From assembly GCA_028551475.1 (NCBI GenBank), contig CM052361.1, forward strand, positions 24,937,491 to 25,001,490: a stretch of DNA of 64,000 nucleotides, read 5' to 3'. The position numbers were made by a program, and so were the translations under genes. Below, piece by piece: positions 33,155 to 44,694 of the stretch (its first letter is position 1; the number at the start of each line of letters is the position of its first letter). The notes beneath the pieces are model-generated. The model was not told the origin of the DNA. It did not search any database and worked only from the letters and a program-made list of their open reading frames with translations. Source of the DNA: Casuarina equisetifolia. Its lineage: Eukaryota; Streptophyta; Magnoliopsida; Fagales; Casuarinaceae.

Positions 33155-35340
33155 TCTTCCTATTTTTTTCATTTTAACATTATAACGCATACATCCAACT
33201 CACACATACGGGGCATCGAATTTCAAATATTATAGTTAGAGTCCCTACTAACTCACTATTGAGCTAACTAGTGAAACAATACCAAGTTATATCCTTGCTA
33301 GTGATTTAGTTCACATAAGGTCCATTTGATGCAATAGGAGATGGTTTTGTCCGCCCTTCCCCCTTACCTCTCTTTTCTAGCCACCAGTTGTCATGTTAAC
33401 GTAGAAAGCTATTTTGATTCAACATCCAATGCAACGAACTATTGTGATTCTGTGAAAACAACTCTGGTATAAAATCCGGGCTTTGTTGACACTTAAATGT
33501 GTATTAATGCTTGTTAATACTTGTCAAGTGCCCCATTCCTTGGGTTGTGTTTCTTTTCTTCTTGGCTTTTCAATCTAAGGCATTTTTCGTATATGAAAAT
33601 GTGAGCTTGCCAATCACGGCAACTTTGACGGATGAACACTTTGACTCGTCTTTGTTAGAATATACAACACACAAGCCTTTGGATAGAACGCGTATTAAAC
33701 AATTATGTGCAGTCTAGCCCGTGAAGACCGGGAAGCATGGTGAGGAAGCTACCTTTTGGTCCACTATTACATTCGTACCTATCACTCCTTTCTCAACCAA
33801 GAGCATTCTAGAGATCAGGTTACTATTCAACACACGTTAAAGCCTTTAGGTCAATGAAGAGATACTGAAATATATAACTGTCCACTTAATCTTCTCATAA
33901 AATACTTGTAAAGTGCCCCATTCCTTGGGTTGTGTTCCTTTTCTTTTTGGCTTTTCAATCTAAGACATTTCTTGTACATGAAAATGTGAGCTTTCCAATC
34001 ACGGCAACTTCGACAGATGAACACTTTGACTCGTCATTGTTAGGATATATAACGCACAAGCTATTGAATAGAACGCCTATTAAACAATTGAGTAGGTGCG
34101 TCTAGCCCGTGAAGACCGGGAAGCATGGTGAAGAAGATACCTTTTGGTCCAGTATTCCATTTGCACCTATCATTCCTTTCTTAAGCAACTACATTCTAGA
34201 TATCAGAATACTTTCAAAACTGTCCACTTAATCTTCTCATAAAATACTCACTTCGCCAATGATTACAATATTAAATTGCATAGGAATAAACATCATTTAA
34301 AAGAATACGTACGAGGCAGGCTTGGGACAAATGCTAAGTCTTCGGTTTTCTCTTTCCATTTTAGCTCAACTGTTGGTATGCACTAAAATGTATCTAAAAA
34401 TTAAAATTAAACTAATCTATTATGAGTTTGATTGCATCATTTCTTGTAAAGAATGCTTTGATTAGGAATCTCTAATATTATGTTACTTGATTTCGTGTCT
34501 TACAAACTCTTTAGAAATTGGATCAAATTCCTAGTTACATTTTGTTAGGTTTTCATAACTGACTTATTTCTTCGTTTATCAATATTTTTTTTAAGATAGT
34601 TATTTTTGGCAATTGACTTATAACAAAGTCATATATTTACAACTTTCTACACCAGAAGGATGTGCCAATATTGAAAAGCAGGAAGGGATCATGAAAGTAT
34701 TTCATCACTAAACAGGACTAAAGGTACAATGTGAGTTTTGTAATTTCTTTAACATATTAATAGCAGTAGCTATATTATCATAAGATAGCTGTATATAGTC
34801 ATAATTATAACACTATATTGTTATCTTCCTATGCTTATATTGGTTACAAGTTTAATTCAGCATATATGTTTAATGAATACATGAGACATCCAAAAGAGCT
34901 AAATCCTCATAGGAGTTTGACCCAACAAAGATCTAGGGCAATAGAATAACAACAGGACTTAAGACACAACGTTCGTGAACAGGACTTGTGTCGGAAGGAA
35001 GTTTTCTGGCTGGTGTCCCAAAAGTCATTCGCATAGCTATTACATGGTACGCGTTTTTCCCGTCAACGGACCACCTAGTCCACGGACTTTGAGGGAAGAT
35101 CACGTTTAGGCACCGTGGACTGTCCTCTACCACTGCTGTCTCTGTCAGCCCGCCAGTGCTAATGACCGGATTAGTATTCAACTGACGATATGAGAAGAAT
35201 ATCAAGTCTATAAGATAAGGCATGAACACCGCAGAAAGAAAAATCAAACTTCCACACCTGCGGTCATCATCATGGAATCCAGGGTATCGTCGCAAATATA
35301 GGAAGTCGACACACTCTTTAACCTTCTCAGTTAAAGTCTA
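33155..35340. promoter_or_regulatory. CRK3 upstream region with tandem module
   Basis: Near 33270-33300 a last scrap of a CRK C-terminus is visible (caagttatatccttgcta against the normal TELYPR codons). A module then appears twice in tandem, about 33516-33903 and 33904-34248. Both start acttgt(c/a)aagtgccccatt and both contain agcccgtgaagaccggga and ccttttggtcca. A single copy lies at 17450-17790 and in copy 2 at 62030-62400. 34545-34900 repeats the 18030-18500 flank. 35050-35340 is the promoter block shared with CRK1. Confidence 0.5.
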
Positions 35341-35348
35341 TTATATAA
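35341..35348 (+). promoter_or_regulatory. CRK3 TATA box
   Basis: TTATATAA lies 44 bp before the ATG at 35392, inside the block conserved with CRK1. Confidence 0.55.
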
Positions 35349-35391
35349 TCTTCGATTCCAGAAACATAGCATTTCATCGGATATACAGACA

Positions 35392-38300
35392 ATGGTTTCC
35401 TCTGCATTGGTTCTCTCCCTCTCAGCAATTTTCATCTTCACTGTTCAAGCAGTCGCGCAGCTGCGCTCCCCTTATTGCATCTGTGATCAGAAGGGTAACT
35501 ACACCGCTGACAGTACCTATGAGGCGAACCTCAATCACCTGCTTCCCTCTTTATACGCCAACACTAAAATCAACTACGGCTACTACAATTCCTCTTATGG
35601 CCAAAACTCCGACAAGGTATATGCGATTGGACTTTGTAGAGGAGATGTTAACCCAGACTTTTGCCGTAGTTGTCTCGGAAACGCTACGTCTCTTGTCAGA
35701 GGGCTCTGTCCCAGTCAGAAGGAGGCAATTGGTGGGGATGACTATTGCATGATACGCTACTCAAATCGCTCCATTTCTGGCGTCGAGGATCTCTTACCAA
35801 TTTTCCATTGGTCAAGCCCGAACAACATATCAGCCGCCGATGTAACTCAGTTCAATCAAGACCTTAGGACTTTGTTCGAAAGCTTAATGAGTCAAGCCGC
35901 TGTAGGTGGTTCTCTTCGTAAGTTTGCAGCAAACAACGCAACTGGACCATCCTTTGAAACAATATACGCACTTGTGCAGTGCATACCTGATTTATCTAAT
36001 CAAAATTGCAGCGATTGCTTACGTACCTTGTTGGCATATATTCCTACATGCTGCGATAGGAAGAAAGGTGGGAGGGTCCCTGTACCCAGTTGTAATATCA
36101 GGTTTGAGGAAAACATCTTCTATGACTCCACAGCTATTGCGTCGCCGCCATCGTCTCTACCAGCACCACCAATATCTCCTACTACCCCATCAGCCAACAC
36201 TAATACAACCGAAGGTAACAATTGATTATTCTTGTAATCTAAGGAAGTATGTGGTCATAGGATGTAATTAGCCTATTTTATCCACTCATAAGAATTGGAT
36301 TGACCTTTTGATTTTTTCATTTATTAGTCCTTATTTCTACCAGATATGTCTAATTGCTTCTCCAGAATTCGAATCTCAGAATTCTTCTTATGAGAATAGA
36401 TTTATGGTTTTGCAGCGAAGAAGAGCAACACATCCAAGATTGTCATTATTATAACCGTGCCAATCGTTGCTTTTGTGGTACTAGTCATCTCCATCTTTGT
36501 ATATTTCAGAGCAAGGAGGCCAACAACAAAAGTTGAAAGTAAGTGAAAGTTTGGGTTTGTCATTTATTACTCAAAAAGTAGGCCTGGAGAATATCACAAA
36601 AGACGCCATATACTCAGGCGAACAGGTCAAAAACAGTTTGCTGCTTTGGCGAGTAAAACTTTTCTAGCATTTTTTGGCACATTAGGTGATATAATTTGGG
36701 AAACAATTTCATAAGACAGTGTTTAGCATCACGAAATAAGACTTATCTAAGTTCTATTGAAAAATGACTTCCAATAACGAAAGACAAATTGTTGCATTAA
36801 TAAACATTAGTTTAAAATTTGGCAATTGAGATTCAATATTTTAATCATTTGCATTGAAAAGATTGTTTTTAACATATACAACTAATAATTTCATTATGCT
36901 TAAATAATTTTGAGTCTAATTGATTCATTTGTTTAATGTTGACTTATCCCTTACGTGGAGTTGCTGATGAAATTGGAAGCGTGGAATCCTTGCAATTTGA
37001 CTTTGGCACTATTAGAATCGCCACAAACAACTTTTCTGAAGAAAATAAGATTGGACAAGGTGGATTTGGTGCTGTTTACAAGGTAATAGGCGAAATCTTT
37101 TTAATATCTAAAATTTTGGTGCTTATATGTACTTTATGATATGGTAAATAGGGTAAGTTATCTGATGGACAAATTATAGCTGTAAAGAGATTATCAAGAA
37201 ATTCTGGACAAGGAGATTTAGAGTTTAAGAATGAAGTCTTATTGGTGACCAAGCTACAACATCGTAATCTAGTTAGGCTACTTGGATTTTGCTTGGAAGG
37301 AAATGAGAGGCTTCTAGTATACGAATTTGTGCCAAATGCAAGCCTTAGTCATTTCCTCTTTGGTATGTTTGCAATTTCCTTTCACCTTGTTTTTCATGAA
37401 TTTAATACTTCTCAATATCTTGTCTAACTAAATTATTGACTTGATTGGAACTATAGATCCAACTAAGTGTACACTTTTGGATTGGGAAATTCGTTACAAG
37501 ATTATAAGAGGAATTGCTAAAGGAGTTCTTTATCTTCATGAAGATTCTCGACTTCGTATTATTTATTGTGATTTGAAGGCTAGTAACATTCTTTTAGATG
37601 GAGAAATGAACCCAAAAATTTCAGATTTTGGCATGGCTAGGTTGTTTTTGTTGGACCAAACTCAAGAAAATACAAATAGAATTGTTGGAACTTAGTAAGT
37701 ATTTGTGAGAACAAAATTTTTCTTTAAATTGCACCATAAATAATTTAAGATCCAAAGTAAGATTTAAAAGTTTTGTGAAATTATAAAATTAATTTGTTAT
37801 TAATGTCAACATACAATGGATATATGACACCTGAATATGCAATACATGGACAATTTTCTATAAAATCTGATGTCTTTAGCTTTGGAGTATTGGTCTTAGA
37901 GATTGTGACTGGACAAAGGAACAATTGCTTCCGAAATGGAGAGAATGCAGAAGATCTTCTAAGCTATGTAAGTACCATTATACTTGCTTAAATTTCCTTG
38001 TTATATATGTGTTGGACCACTAAATACAAAGAACTAACGTCCAATGTCTAAGGAGATTGTCTTACTAATATATTGTGCTTGCATATTTGTAGGCATGGAA
38101 AAACTGGAGAGACGGGACTGCTTCAAATATAGTGGATCCAACAATAAGGCTATGCTTAACAAATGAAGTTATGAGATGCATTCACTTTGGGTTATTATGC
38201 GTTCAAGAAAAAGCAGCTAATAGACCAACTATGGCTTCAGTGGTTCTCATGCTTAATAGCCCATCCACCACTCTTCCTGCACCGTCGGAGCCTGCATTCT

Positions 38301-38425
38301 TTATGGACGGTAGCATTAACTCAGGAGCATCCCGATGGAAGCACAATATTGGGCTTTCAGAGTCTATCGAAATATCTAGAGCCTCGGCAAATGAGGCTTC
38401 AGTCAGTGAGCTCTATCCGCGCTAA
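35392..38425 (+). pseudogene. CRK3, cysteine-rich receptor-like kinase, damaged
   Basis: The seven-exon layout matches CRK1: 35392-36214, 36416-36538, 36961-37082, 37152-37362, 37457-37694, 37817-37967, 38093-38425 (2,001 nt, 666 codons plus stop). A signal peptide (MVSSALVLSLSAIFIFTVQA), two DUF26 domains with CX8CX2C (CRGDVNPDFCRSC, CIPDLSNQNCSDC), a membrane span, and a kinase with GQGGFG, AVK and DFG are present, and it ends ASVSELYPR. Damage: the catalytic HRD reads YCD, APE reads TPE, and the exon 6 acceptor is AA (37815-37816), as in the 28624 pseudogene. Skipping exon 6 (151 nt) would shift the frame. No premature stop occurs in any exon, so decay is recent; a truncated or kinase-dead receptor remains possible. 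Confidence 0.85.
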
Positions 38426-39658
38426 TGGTTAACAGAAGCTGCAACTAAGAAAATGTAAAATATTAACCATAGTTTGTACGAGTGTAGATGAAGAACGAAC
38501 TTGGTCTGCTTTTCATTTCATAAACTGCTTCCCTCCATCACTTGTACTGCCTTCATCGTCGTCTTCCAATAAGGATATCACCCACGACGTAATTCCTTTC
38601 GTGGTTCTCCGATTGGCTTTCCTTAGATCTTCTCTGAGCTGGATCTGATATGCTTCCATCACCAAATTGTATCTCTCTTCTGCCCTGAGAGGGGCTCAAA
38701 CACGTACCTCCAAGCCTTGGCTCCCCCGGCATGCCCCGATGTTTGGCGTCGCTGTAGATCTTCTTTGAGCTGGGTCTGATATGCTTCCATCCCAGATTCA
38801 AGCCCGAACTGCTGCTACTCTCAGAAAAGCTCTGTTACGAACTCCACTTTTTAACTTCTAGTGGAAGCACTTAAAGAGATTATGTGCATTGATGAATTTT
38901 ATTTGAAAATAATAGGGTTTTAGGGTAGTTTTGGAAGGAGCAAAATCGCGGCAATAATTAAGGTTTTAGGGTAATTGTGTAAATCTGAAAAGGGGCGACG
39001 GCTAAAGGCAGTAGCGGGTTTTCTATCACTCAAATTGAAGGCGGAAAAAAATGAGAAGAGCGGAAGCGACTTGTATTGCAGATACAAACACTCATGTTTT
39101 TCTTTTTAGCACTAATGTCTTTTTAATAGTTCAAACGTAGCCTATCTTGTTAAATTTCAAATCATGGTGCTTCTCATGGTTTTTAACCATTCATGGTAAT
39201 TTCAAGAATTCAAACATTGTCTGTTTTGTTGATAGAAATGATCTAAGAGCCTTATATCATAGGACACACAATTTTGGTTTTCTAAGCAGTTGGTACTTTG
39301 ACTTTTTTATTTTAGTAACACATGAATCATCAATTATCCTCCTGATACATGAGCATATCTTCTCATTTATTTGCAACTTTTGCCGTCAACTTTTTGGCCG
39401 TGATTTCTATCATCATCATAGCAGGAAAACTTGATTAACTTATTTTTCCTTCTTTCTTTTTAATTAGGCAATCGATATGAGGATTATGGGAATGCTTGCC
39501 TTCCGCGTGCAAGTCATAGTTTATATTCATATACACGTTACGAATCTTTTGTCTAAGTCTAGATCTATGGAAAGAGCATCAGGTCAAGCCTATAACTGAA
39601 GAAAGCCAAGCTCATTTTACAGTAAGGAACTCTAGCCCAGACCAGCTGCTTAGAAGCC
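38426..39658. other. CRK3-CYP intergenic region
   Basis: This holds a 37-bp imperfect direct repeat (38624-38660 and 38755-38791, core tctgatatgcttccatc). From about 39300 it carries the CYP upstream block shared with 25960-26326. The site corresponding to the copy 1 TATA box reads TATAACT (39591-39597). No gene is seen; the opposite-strand frame at 38553-38801 has no conservation. Confidence 0.5.
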
Positions 39659-41960
39659 ATGGCCATAATCGAGCTTCCGTCCGATGCCCTCCTCTATTTT
39701 TATCCTTCCTCCTTATGGGAGTCATATTTTATATCAGAAGCCGGACATGGCTACACCAGCGCCTTCCTCCGAGCCCACTGGCCTTACCCATCATCGGCCA
39801 CCTCCACCTGCTCGGACTCCTCATTCATCGCTCCTTCCATGACCTATCCTCTCGCTATGGTCCTCTGGTTTATATCCGACTTGGTTCTGTCCCCGGCGTT
39901 GTGGTTTCCGACCCGGAGCTTGCAAAAGAATTTCTCAGAGCCCGTGAGCTTACATTCTCTTCCCGGAAACAGTCCACGGCTGTCTTTCACATCACGTACA
40001 ACTCTTCTTTTATTTTTGTACCCTTTGGACCTTTCTGGAAGTTCATCAAAAAGCTGAGTACAGCGCAGCTCTTGAGCACCCGCAGTCTTAATGAATTCCT
40101 TGCTATTCGAACCAGAGAACTGCACCAATTTCTTCGACATCTAGCCAAAAAGGCCGAGGCAGGTGAAAGAGTCAATGTCACTGACGAACTGCTAAAACTG
40201 ACTAACAACATTTTCTCTCATATGATGTTGAGTTACAGGTGTTCGGGAACAGACAGGCAAGCTGAGGAGGTCAGGACTTTGGTCCGAGAGATAACAAATA
40301 TTTTAGGCAAGATCAATGTCTCCGATTTCATATGGTTCTTTAGAAACTTAGATTTGCAGGGATTTAAGAAGAGAATTCAGGACGTACAAAGGAGGTATGA
40401 TGCGTTGCTGGAGAAGCTCATCACCGACCGGGAAGAACTAAGAAAGACGAAGCCGAGAAGGGAAATTGCTTGCGATGGAGATGACCATGATGTCAAGGAT
40501 TTTCTGGACGTTCTTCTCGATGCTTTCGAAGATGAGTCTTCGGACATCAGAATAACAAGAAATCATATCAAAGCCGTTATTTTGGTGTGGATAAAGTCCG
40601 TAACTTGAAACTCATCCATCGACAAAAGCATATTCATGCACGCATAATGCTTACGATTTTACTCAAGCTTAAGATTACGAACTTCATGCACTGCTAGGAC
40701 AATCACAATTTTCACGACTGGGCATGTAGCTATTTTTTGTTCTGGTGAAATTTTTGTGCAATTTTATTTTGTTGCAATTTTTGTGCTTAGGAGAAGTAGT
40801 TTGCGTCTTAAGCTTGGAAAGTGGGTAAATTTCTTTTTGTGGAGGGACGTTGGTTTTTTAAAGCTTTAGAAAAAAAGGATTGAAAAATTATTTTACATTG
40901 ATGATCCATAAAAGACGGTAAATGAAAAATTAACAAGGAACTTTCTAAAGCTAACCTCTGCTAAGTTTCAATTACCACAACACGGGTCCAACGGTTGCTG
41001 TAAAGCTATGCTAACAGCCACTATGAAGGCTATCTGGCATAATCGAAGGTCGACAAAAAGAACAGCTGCTAATCGTAGGACCATAATGAACATTTGAATG
41101 ACAAAACTCCCACAACATCAAAATGCAGATTAAAAATTGCTCCTGTATTTATGTAGAAATTGTTTGAAAATGTGTAAAGTATTAAACATTCAAAAGATAC
41201 ATGATCTAAAATGATATTAAAAAGATTATGATGAATCATTTTATGGCCTTCTGCTATGTTCTTGCTTAAATAATTCACATTGTCTCCATTACTGTACCAG
41301 GATTTTCTAGTTGCTTCTACAGATACATCAGCCGCTTTAGTGGAATGGGCATTAGCAGAGCTCATAAACCACCCCAGGGTGCTTGAGAAAGCGAAGGAAG
41401 AGATTGATAAAGTTGTGGGGAAGCATAGAATAGTCGAAGAATGCGACATCCTAACTCTTCCATACATTCAAGCAATCATGAAGGAGGCATTACGGCTTCA
41501 CCCTCCTATCCCGCTGCTTACAAGAAAGTCGTTAGAAGATTGCACAGTCAATGGGTAAACTATTCCTTCAGGCACGTCATTGTTTGTAAACACTTGGTCT
41601 ATTGCAAGGGACCCCAAGTATTGGGATAATCCGACGGCATTCATGCCGGAGCGGTTCTTACAGCCCAACGCCGACGACAAGCCTGGCGTTATGGACGTTA
41701 AGGGCCGGCATTTTCAACTGTTGCCATTTGGTACTGGGAGGAGGAATTGCCCAGGCCTGCCATTAGCCATGCAAGCATCGCCAACGTTGTTGGCAGCGAT
41801 GGTTCAGTGCTTTGATTGGAGGGCGGTTAGTCCGAGCGGAGTAGAAATGGACACTGTTGATATGACCGAATGACCTGGTTTAACAGTTCCAAGGGCCTAT
41901 GATCTTGTCTGCGTTCCAATCGCACGTTTGAGAACCTATAATGATATACTTACTACTTAG
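39659..41960 (+). pseudogene. CYP93 copy 2 (flavone synthase II-like), two exons
   Basis: Exon 1 runs from 39659 or 39715 to 40584 and exon 2 from 41301 to 41960; the intron is GT...AG, phase 0. The body frame opens at ATG 39715 ([15 protein letters not shown]); the conserved ATG 39659 is out of frame, so the membrane anchor is lost. The frame is then open to the end of exon 1 (hinge [47 protein letters not shown]). Exon 2 has the oxygen-activating helix (VASTDTSA), ExxR (EALR), PERF, heme loop [10 protein letters not shown], and a PGLTVPRAYDLVCVPIARL end. Stops: TAA at 41556-41558 where CYP93 has Tyr (NGYTIP), and TGA at 41871-41873 after DMTE. About 509 codons remain, near normal for CYP93. 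It lies in the same CRK-then-CYP order as CRK1/copy 1. Confidence 0.9.
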
Positions 41961-42910
41961 GTACAATCAAGTGCTATCATTGCAAGTCTCTAGTGCAAGC
42001 ACTCTTTAGGTTATGTAATGGAAGTACGCATAATTTCCACGGTATATTGTCTTCTCTGTTTATGAAGCCATGAAGGACAAGGATAGGCCAGATCACTTCG
42101 GCTTTATTATGGAGTCAAAATAATTTAATATCGCACTTGAACCCTCTAATATAGAAAAGTATCCATTCACGTTGATATGATCAAGATTTGTATTCTTTCA
42201 AACAAATTATTATTAATTTTTAAAATTATGTTGGGTCCATGCAATTACGTATGACCTATGTTTGTGAGGCACCTGATTGTTTACCCCACCAACAACCATG
42301 ACCTCCCATGATTAGATGGGAATGAATTTGCAGGCAGAAGCACAAAAGTATAATTGGGAACACTGTCAAATAAAAAGAATAAAAGAAAATTTAGTGATCA
42401 AATTCATTTAATCAACTTCTAAGAATGTGAGTATATGTTAAAATGCTATAAAAGGATAAGAATGATGAAAGGATAAGATTTAAATACTATGTAACACATG
42501 ATGGCTTTCAACAATAGAAGACTTGCTCTTTGTAAGACTTATGAAAAGCATATGGGTTTCATAGGATGGTTAAACCAGGCTCAAATATATCTTTGGTGGA
42601 ACTTTCTTCTTGTAGCTAATATATATGGCAGGCTTTTTGTCAATATACAATATTGCTTTCAAATTTAGACTTTAATACTATATTGAAAAATATTTATTCA
42701 AAAATAAATTTAAAAATAGATGAGTCATATTTTCATAAATAGGAGAATTTATTAAAAAGAATTATGCAATACAGAACTTTTTGTCACACATCAGATTTTT
42801 CGATCCAACCTACACCCATATTTTTCATTTTATTATTCAACAAAACGAAGTTGAGGGGGGTCCTGTGTATGGAAATTCCCCCTGTTCTTTATTGACACTG
42901 TTATGTTTTG
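41961..42910. other. CYP copy 2 3' flank, no gene
   Basis: 42160-42260 resembles 20090-20200. 42580-42910 is collinear with 25130-25510, the flank between CRK1 and CYP copy 1. The match ends at about 42910, where unrelated sequence with a long open frame begins. Confidence 0.55.
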
Positions 42911-43908
42911 ACACCAAAGTAAATACTGCTGCCTTTGGCTCACCCATTTTTCCTCCCTCGCCATTTACGGATCCAGCCGTAAATCGGGTCATTCCCTTAT
43001 GGAACCTGGTCCCTGCAGTTATTCAGGACAAGACTTGTAGACGGACATTTAGCTCTCAGTTCGGTGTCTCTCGGAAAGGTGGAGATATTGTTTTTGAGGC
43101 ATGTGATCTTCTACTCCTCCAACTGCCGGAACGCGCCGTTGACCGCCAGTTGCAAACGGGCCGGTCATTTATAGCCCTTGTTAGCAATATTGGTTTTTTA
43201 ACAACATATTCATCTGCCTCTTTTGGAGTCACTACCTCTTCGGAAGATTCTAGATTGTGTGCCACCATTGATTATGCTGCATCTGAAGAAATAATTCCAC
43301 AGTATCTTCCACCGGATGATTACCATACTTGGTTTGAATGGTCATGCTCACCTTTTGATATTACTACACCAGGACCTTACCTCCCTTCCCCACCAGACAA
43401 TTATCTTAATGCTGTACAGTCCTATTATGCAGAGCAAGAAGAAGCTTTTCAGCCAACAGTTGGGGTATCAGGAACCTTTGAGGTAGGAGAGTCATTAACA
43501 CGTATGGTGCAGGAACTAGACACGCAATTCGACCCTTTCTACACTCAAGAACAAGTTGATCTCAATCTAGACATGTTTCCAGAGTTACTACCACAGCTGC
43601 ATGTTCAAATAAAAGAAGAGCCCGTATCTCCTGGGTTGTTTCAAGTACAAGACTGTAACGTTGAGCTCACAAACTATCCACTTGAGATGGAAGAAGATTT
43701 CCCACTATATGCTGCCCAAGCAATGAGTCTCACCACTGACAAGCTAGTAAATGGTTTTAATTATGAAGATGTAACTATCTTTTCCTGGCTAGATTTGGAA
43801 GATAATGTGCAGTTGGAGACTGCAACCTACGGTATAGGAGCTAATGTTGATCTTGAAGAAATGGATGGTGATGCAACATGCAACGTGGAAAACATATTTG
43901 AAGAGTAG
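42781..43908 (+). CDS. Unrecognised 5'-truncated ORF
   Basis: The frame is open for 375 codons, but roughly the first 43 lie in sequence homologous to non-coding CRK/CYP flank. The native part is therefore about 42911-43908 (some 332 codons to TAG), joined in frame by chance. The first Met in that part is near 43504. The N-terminal third is Pro- and Ser-rich with hydrophobic stretches (IPLWNLVPAVIQ, IVFEACDLLLLQLPE). The C-terminal half is acidic and includes QIKEEPVSPG, which resembles a SUMO-site consensus. No Zn knuckle, protease, RT or transposase motif is seen. I do not recognise the family. It could be part of an endogenous viral element, a retroelement extra ORF, or a host gene fragment. 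The open length without stops is unusual beside the decayed neighbours. Confidence 0.45.
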   Translation: MSHIRFFDPTYTHIFHFIIQQNEVEGGPVYGNSPCSLLTLLCFDTKVNTAAFGSPIFPPSPFTDPAVNRVIPLWNLVPAVIQDKTCRRTFSSQFGVSRKGGDIVFEACDLLLLQLPERAVDRQLQTGRSFIALVSNIGFLTTYSSASFGVTTSSEDSRLCATIDYAASEEIIPQYLPPDDYHTWFEWSCSPFDITTPGPYLPSPPDNYLNAVQSYYAEQEEAFQPTVGVSGTFEVGESLTRMVQELDTQFDPFYTQEQVDLNLDMFPELLPQLHVQIKEEPVSPGLFQVQDCNVELTNYPLEMEEDFPLYAAQAMSLTTDKLVNGFNYEDVTIFSWLDLEDNVQLETATYGIGANVDLEEMDGDATCNVENIFEE

Positions 43909-43935
43909 TATGGAACAACGGCTAGAACATGCACC

Positions 43936-44097
43936 ATGGTGAAGCAAAGCATGGAAGAAGATCAACTTGCTGCTCTCGTAGCCTTGCAGGACTACGTTTC
44001 AATAACCTCAGAAACTGAGTCAGTAAGCTCTACACATCATGATGAAAAGCTAGAGGAGAGAGGCCCCACGGGTCTTGTTGAAAGACTATTGTGCTGA
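43936..44097 (+). CDS. Small downstream ORF, unrecognised
   Basis: 53 codons, starting MVKQSMEEDQLAALVALQDY and ending GLVERLLC, 27 bases after the preceding stop and in another frame. It is too short to judge. It may be a frameshifted C-terminus of the preceding ORF or a true short ORF of the same inserted piece. Confidence 0.2.
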   Translation: MVKQSMEEDQLAALVALQDYVSITSETESVSSTHHDEKLEERGPTGLVERLLC

Positions 44098-44694
44098 CCA
44101 CTTGTATTAAAGATAAGGTTCTCACAAGTTGCTTATGTTACCAAGCAACTTGTAGTTTTGTCCTTTGTGAACTTTGCTGCCAATATAATGGCACGGTATA
44201 ATGTAATCAATAAGCAAGCAAAACATGAGCTTTCTTAAGTTTCCTTATACTTGCTTTGTTTACTCTCTCTCTTATGGTTCTTATTCTGTCATAATCATCT
44301 TGCTCCTAACCTTTCTTATTATTGCAATATCTGCCTTATTTTCCTTTATTTATCTTGAATATCATTTTCAATTGCCCTGACTTTGGTCGCTTCTATTATG
44401 AAATAATATAATAATTTTCTTGAGAAATGAGTTATATTTTCGTGCAAAAACCAACCAAGGGCAACGATTGATTGAATGACACGTTTTCTTTGTGTTAATA
44501 TATGTTTTGTTAGAAGCAAAATAATTGGACGACAGATGTGACTCCGTCGGCCAGGCGATAAGCGACAAACCCTTTTCAGCTGTTTTTCGCTTTAAGTCTT
44601 TGTCAGTCCTTGTAGCTTGGTCGGACTTGCGACTTTGTGGCTGGTGTCAATGGATTTTGGTCTTATCGTAAATGATGGGTTGCGAGTGAATTCA
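44098..44694. other. No gene seen
   Basis: Sequence trailing the unknown ORF, with possible polyadenylation-like stretches (aataag near 44207). From about 44500 it is unlike anything else in the window. Confidence 0.35.

Noticed and set aside
38553..38801. 82-codon minus frame with GEPRLGGTCLSPS-like text
   Set aside because: No homologue in the related intergenic regions; it spans a 37-bp direct repeat and looks accidental.
43056..43268. Minus-strand frame under the unknown ORF
   Set aside because: Short and embedded in the much longer plus-strand frame.
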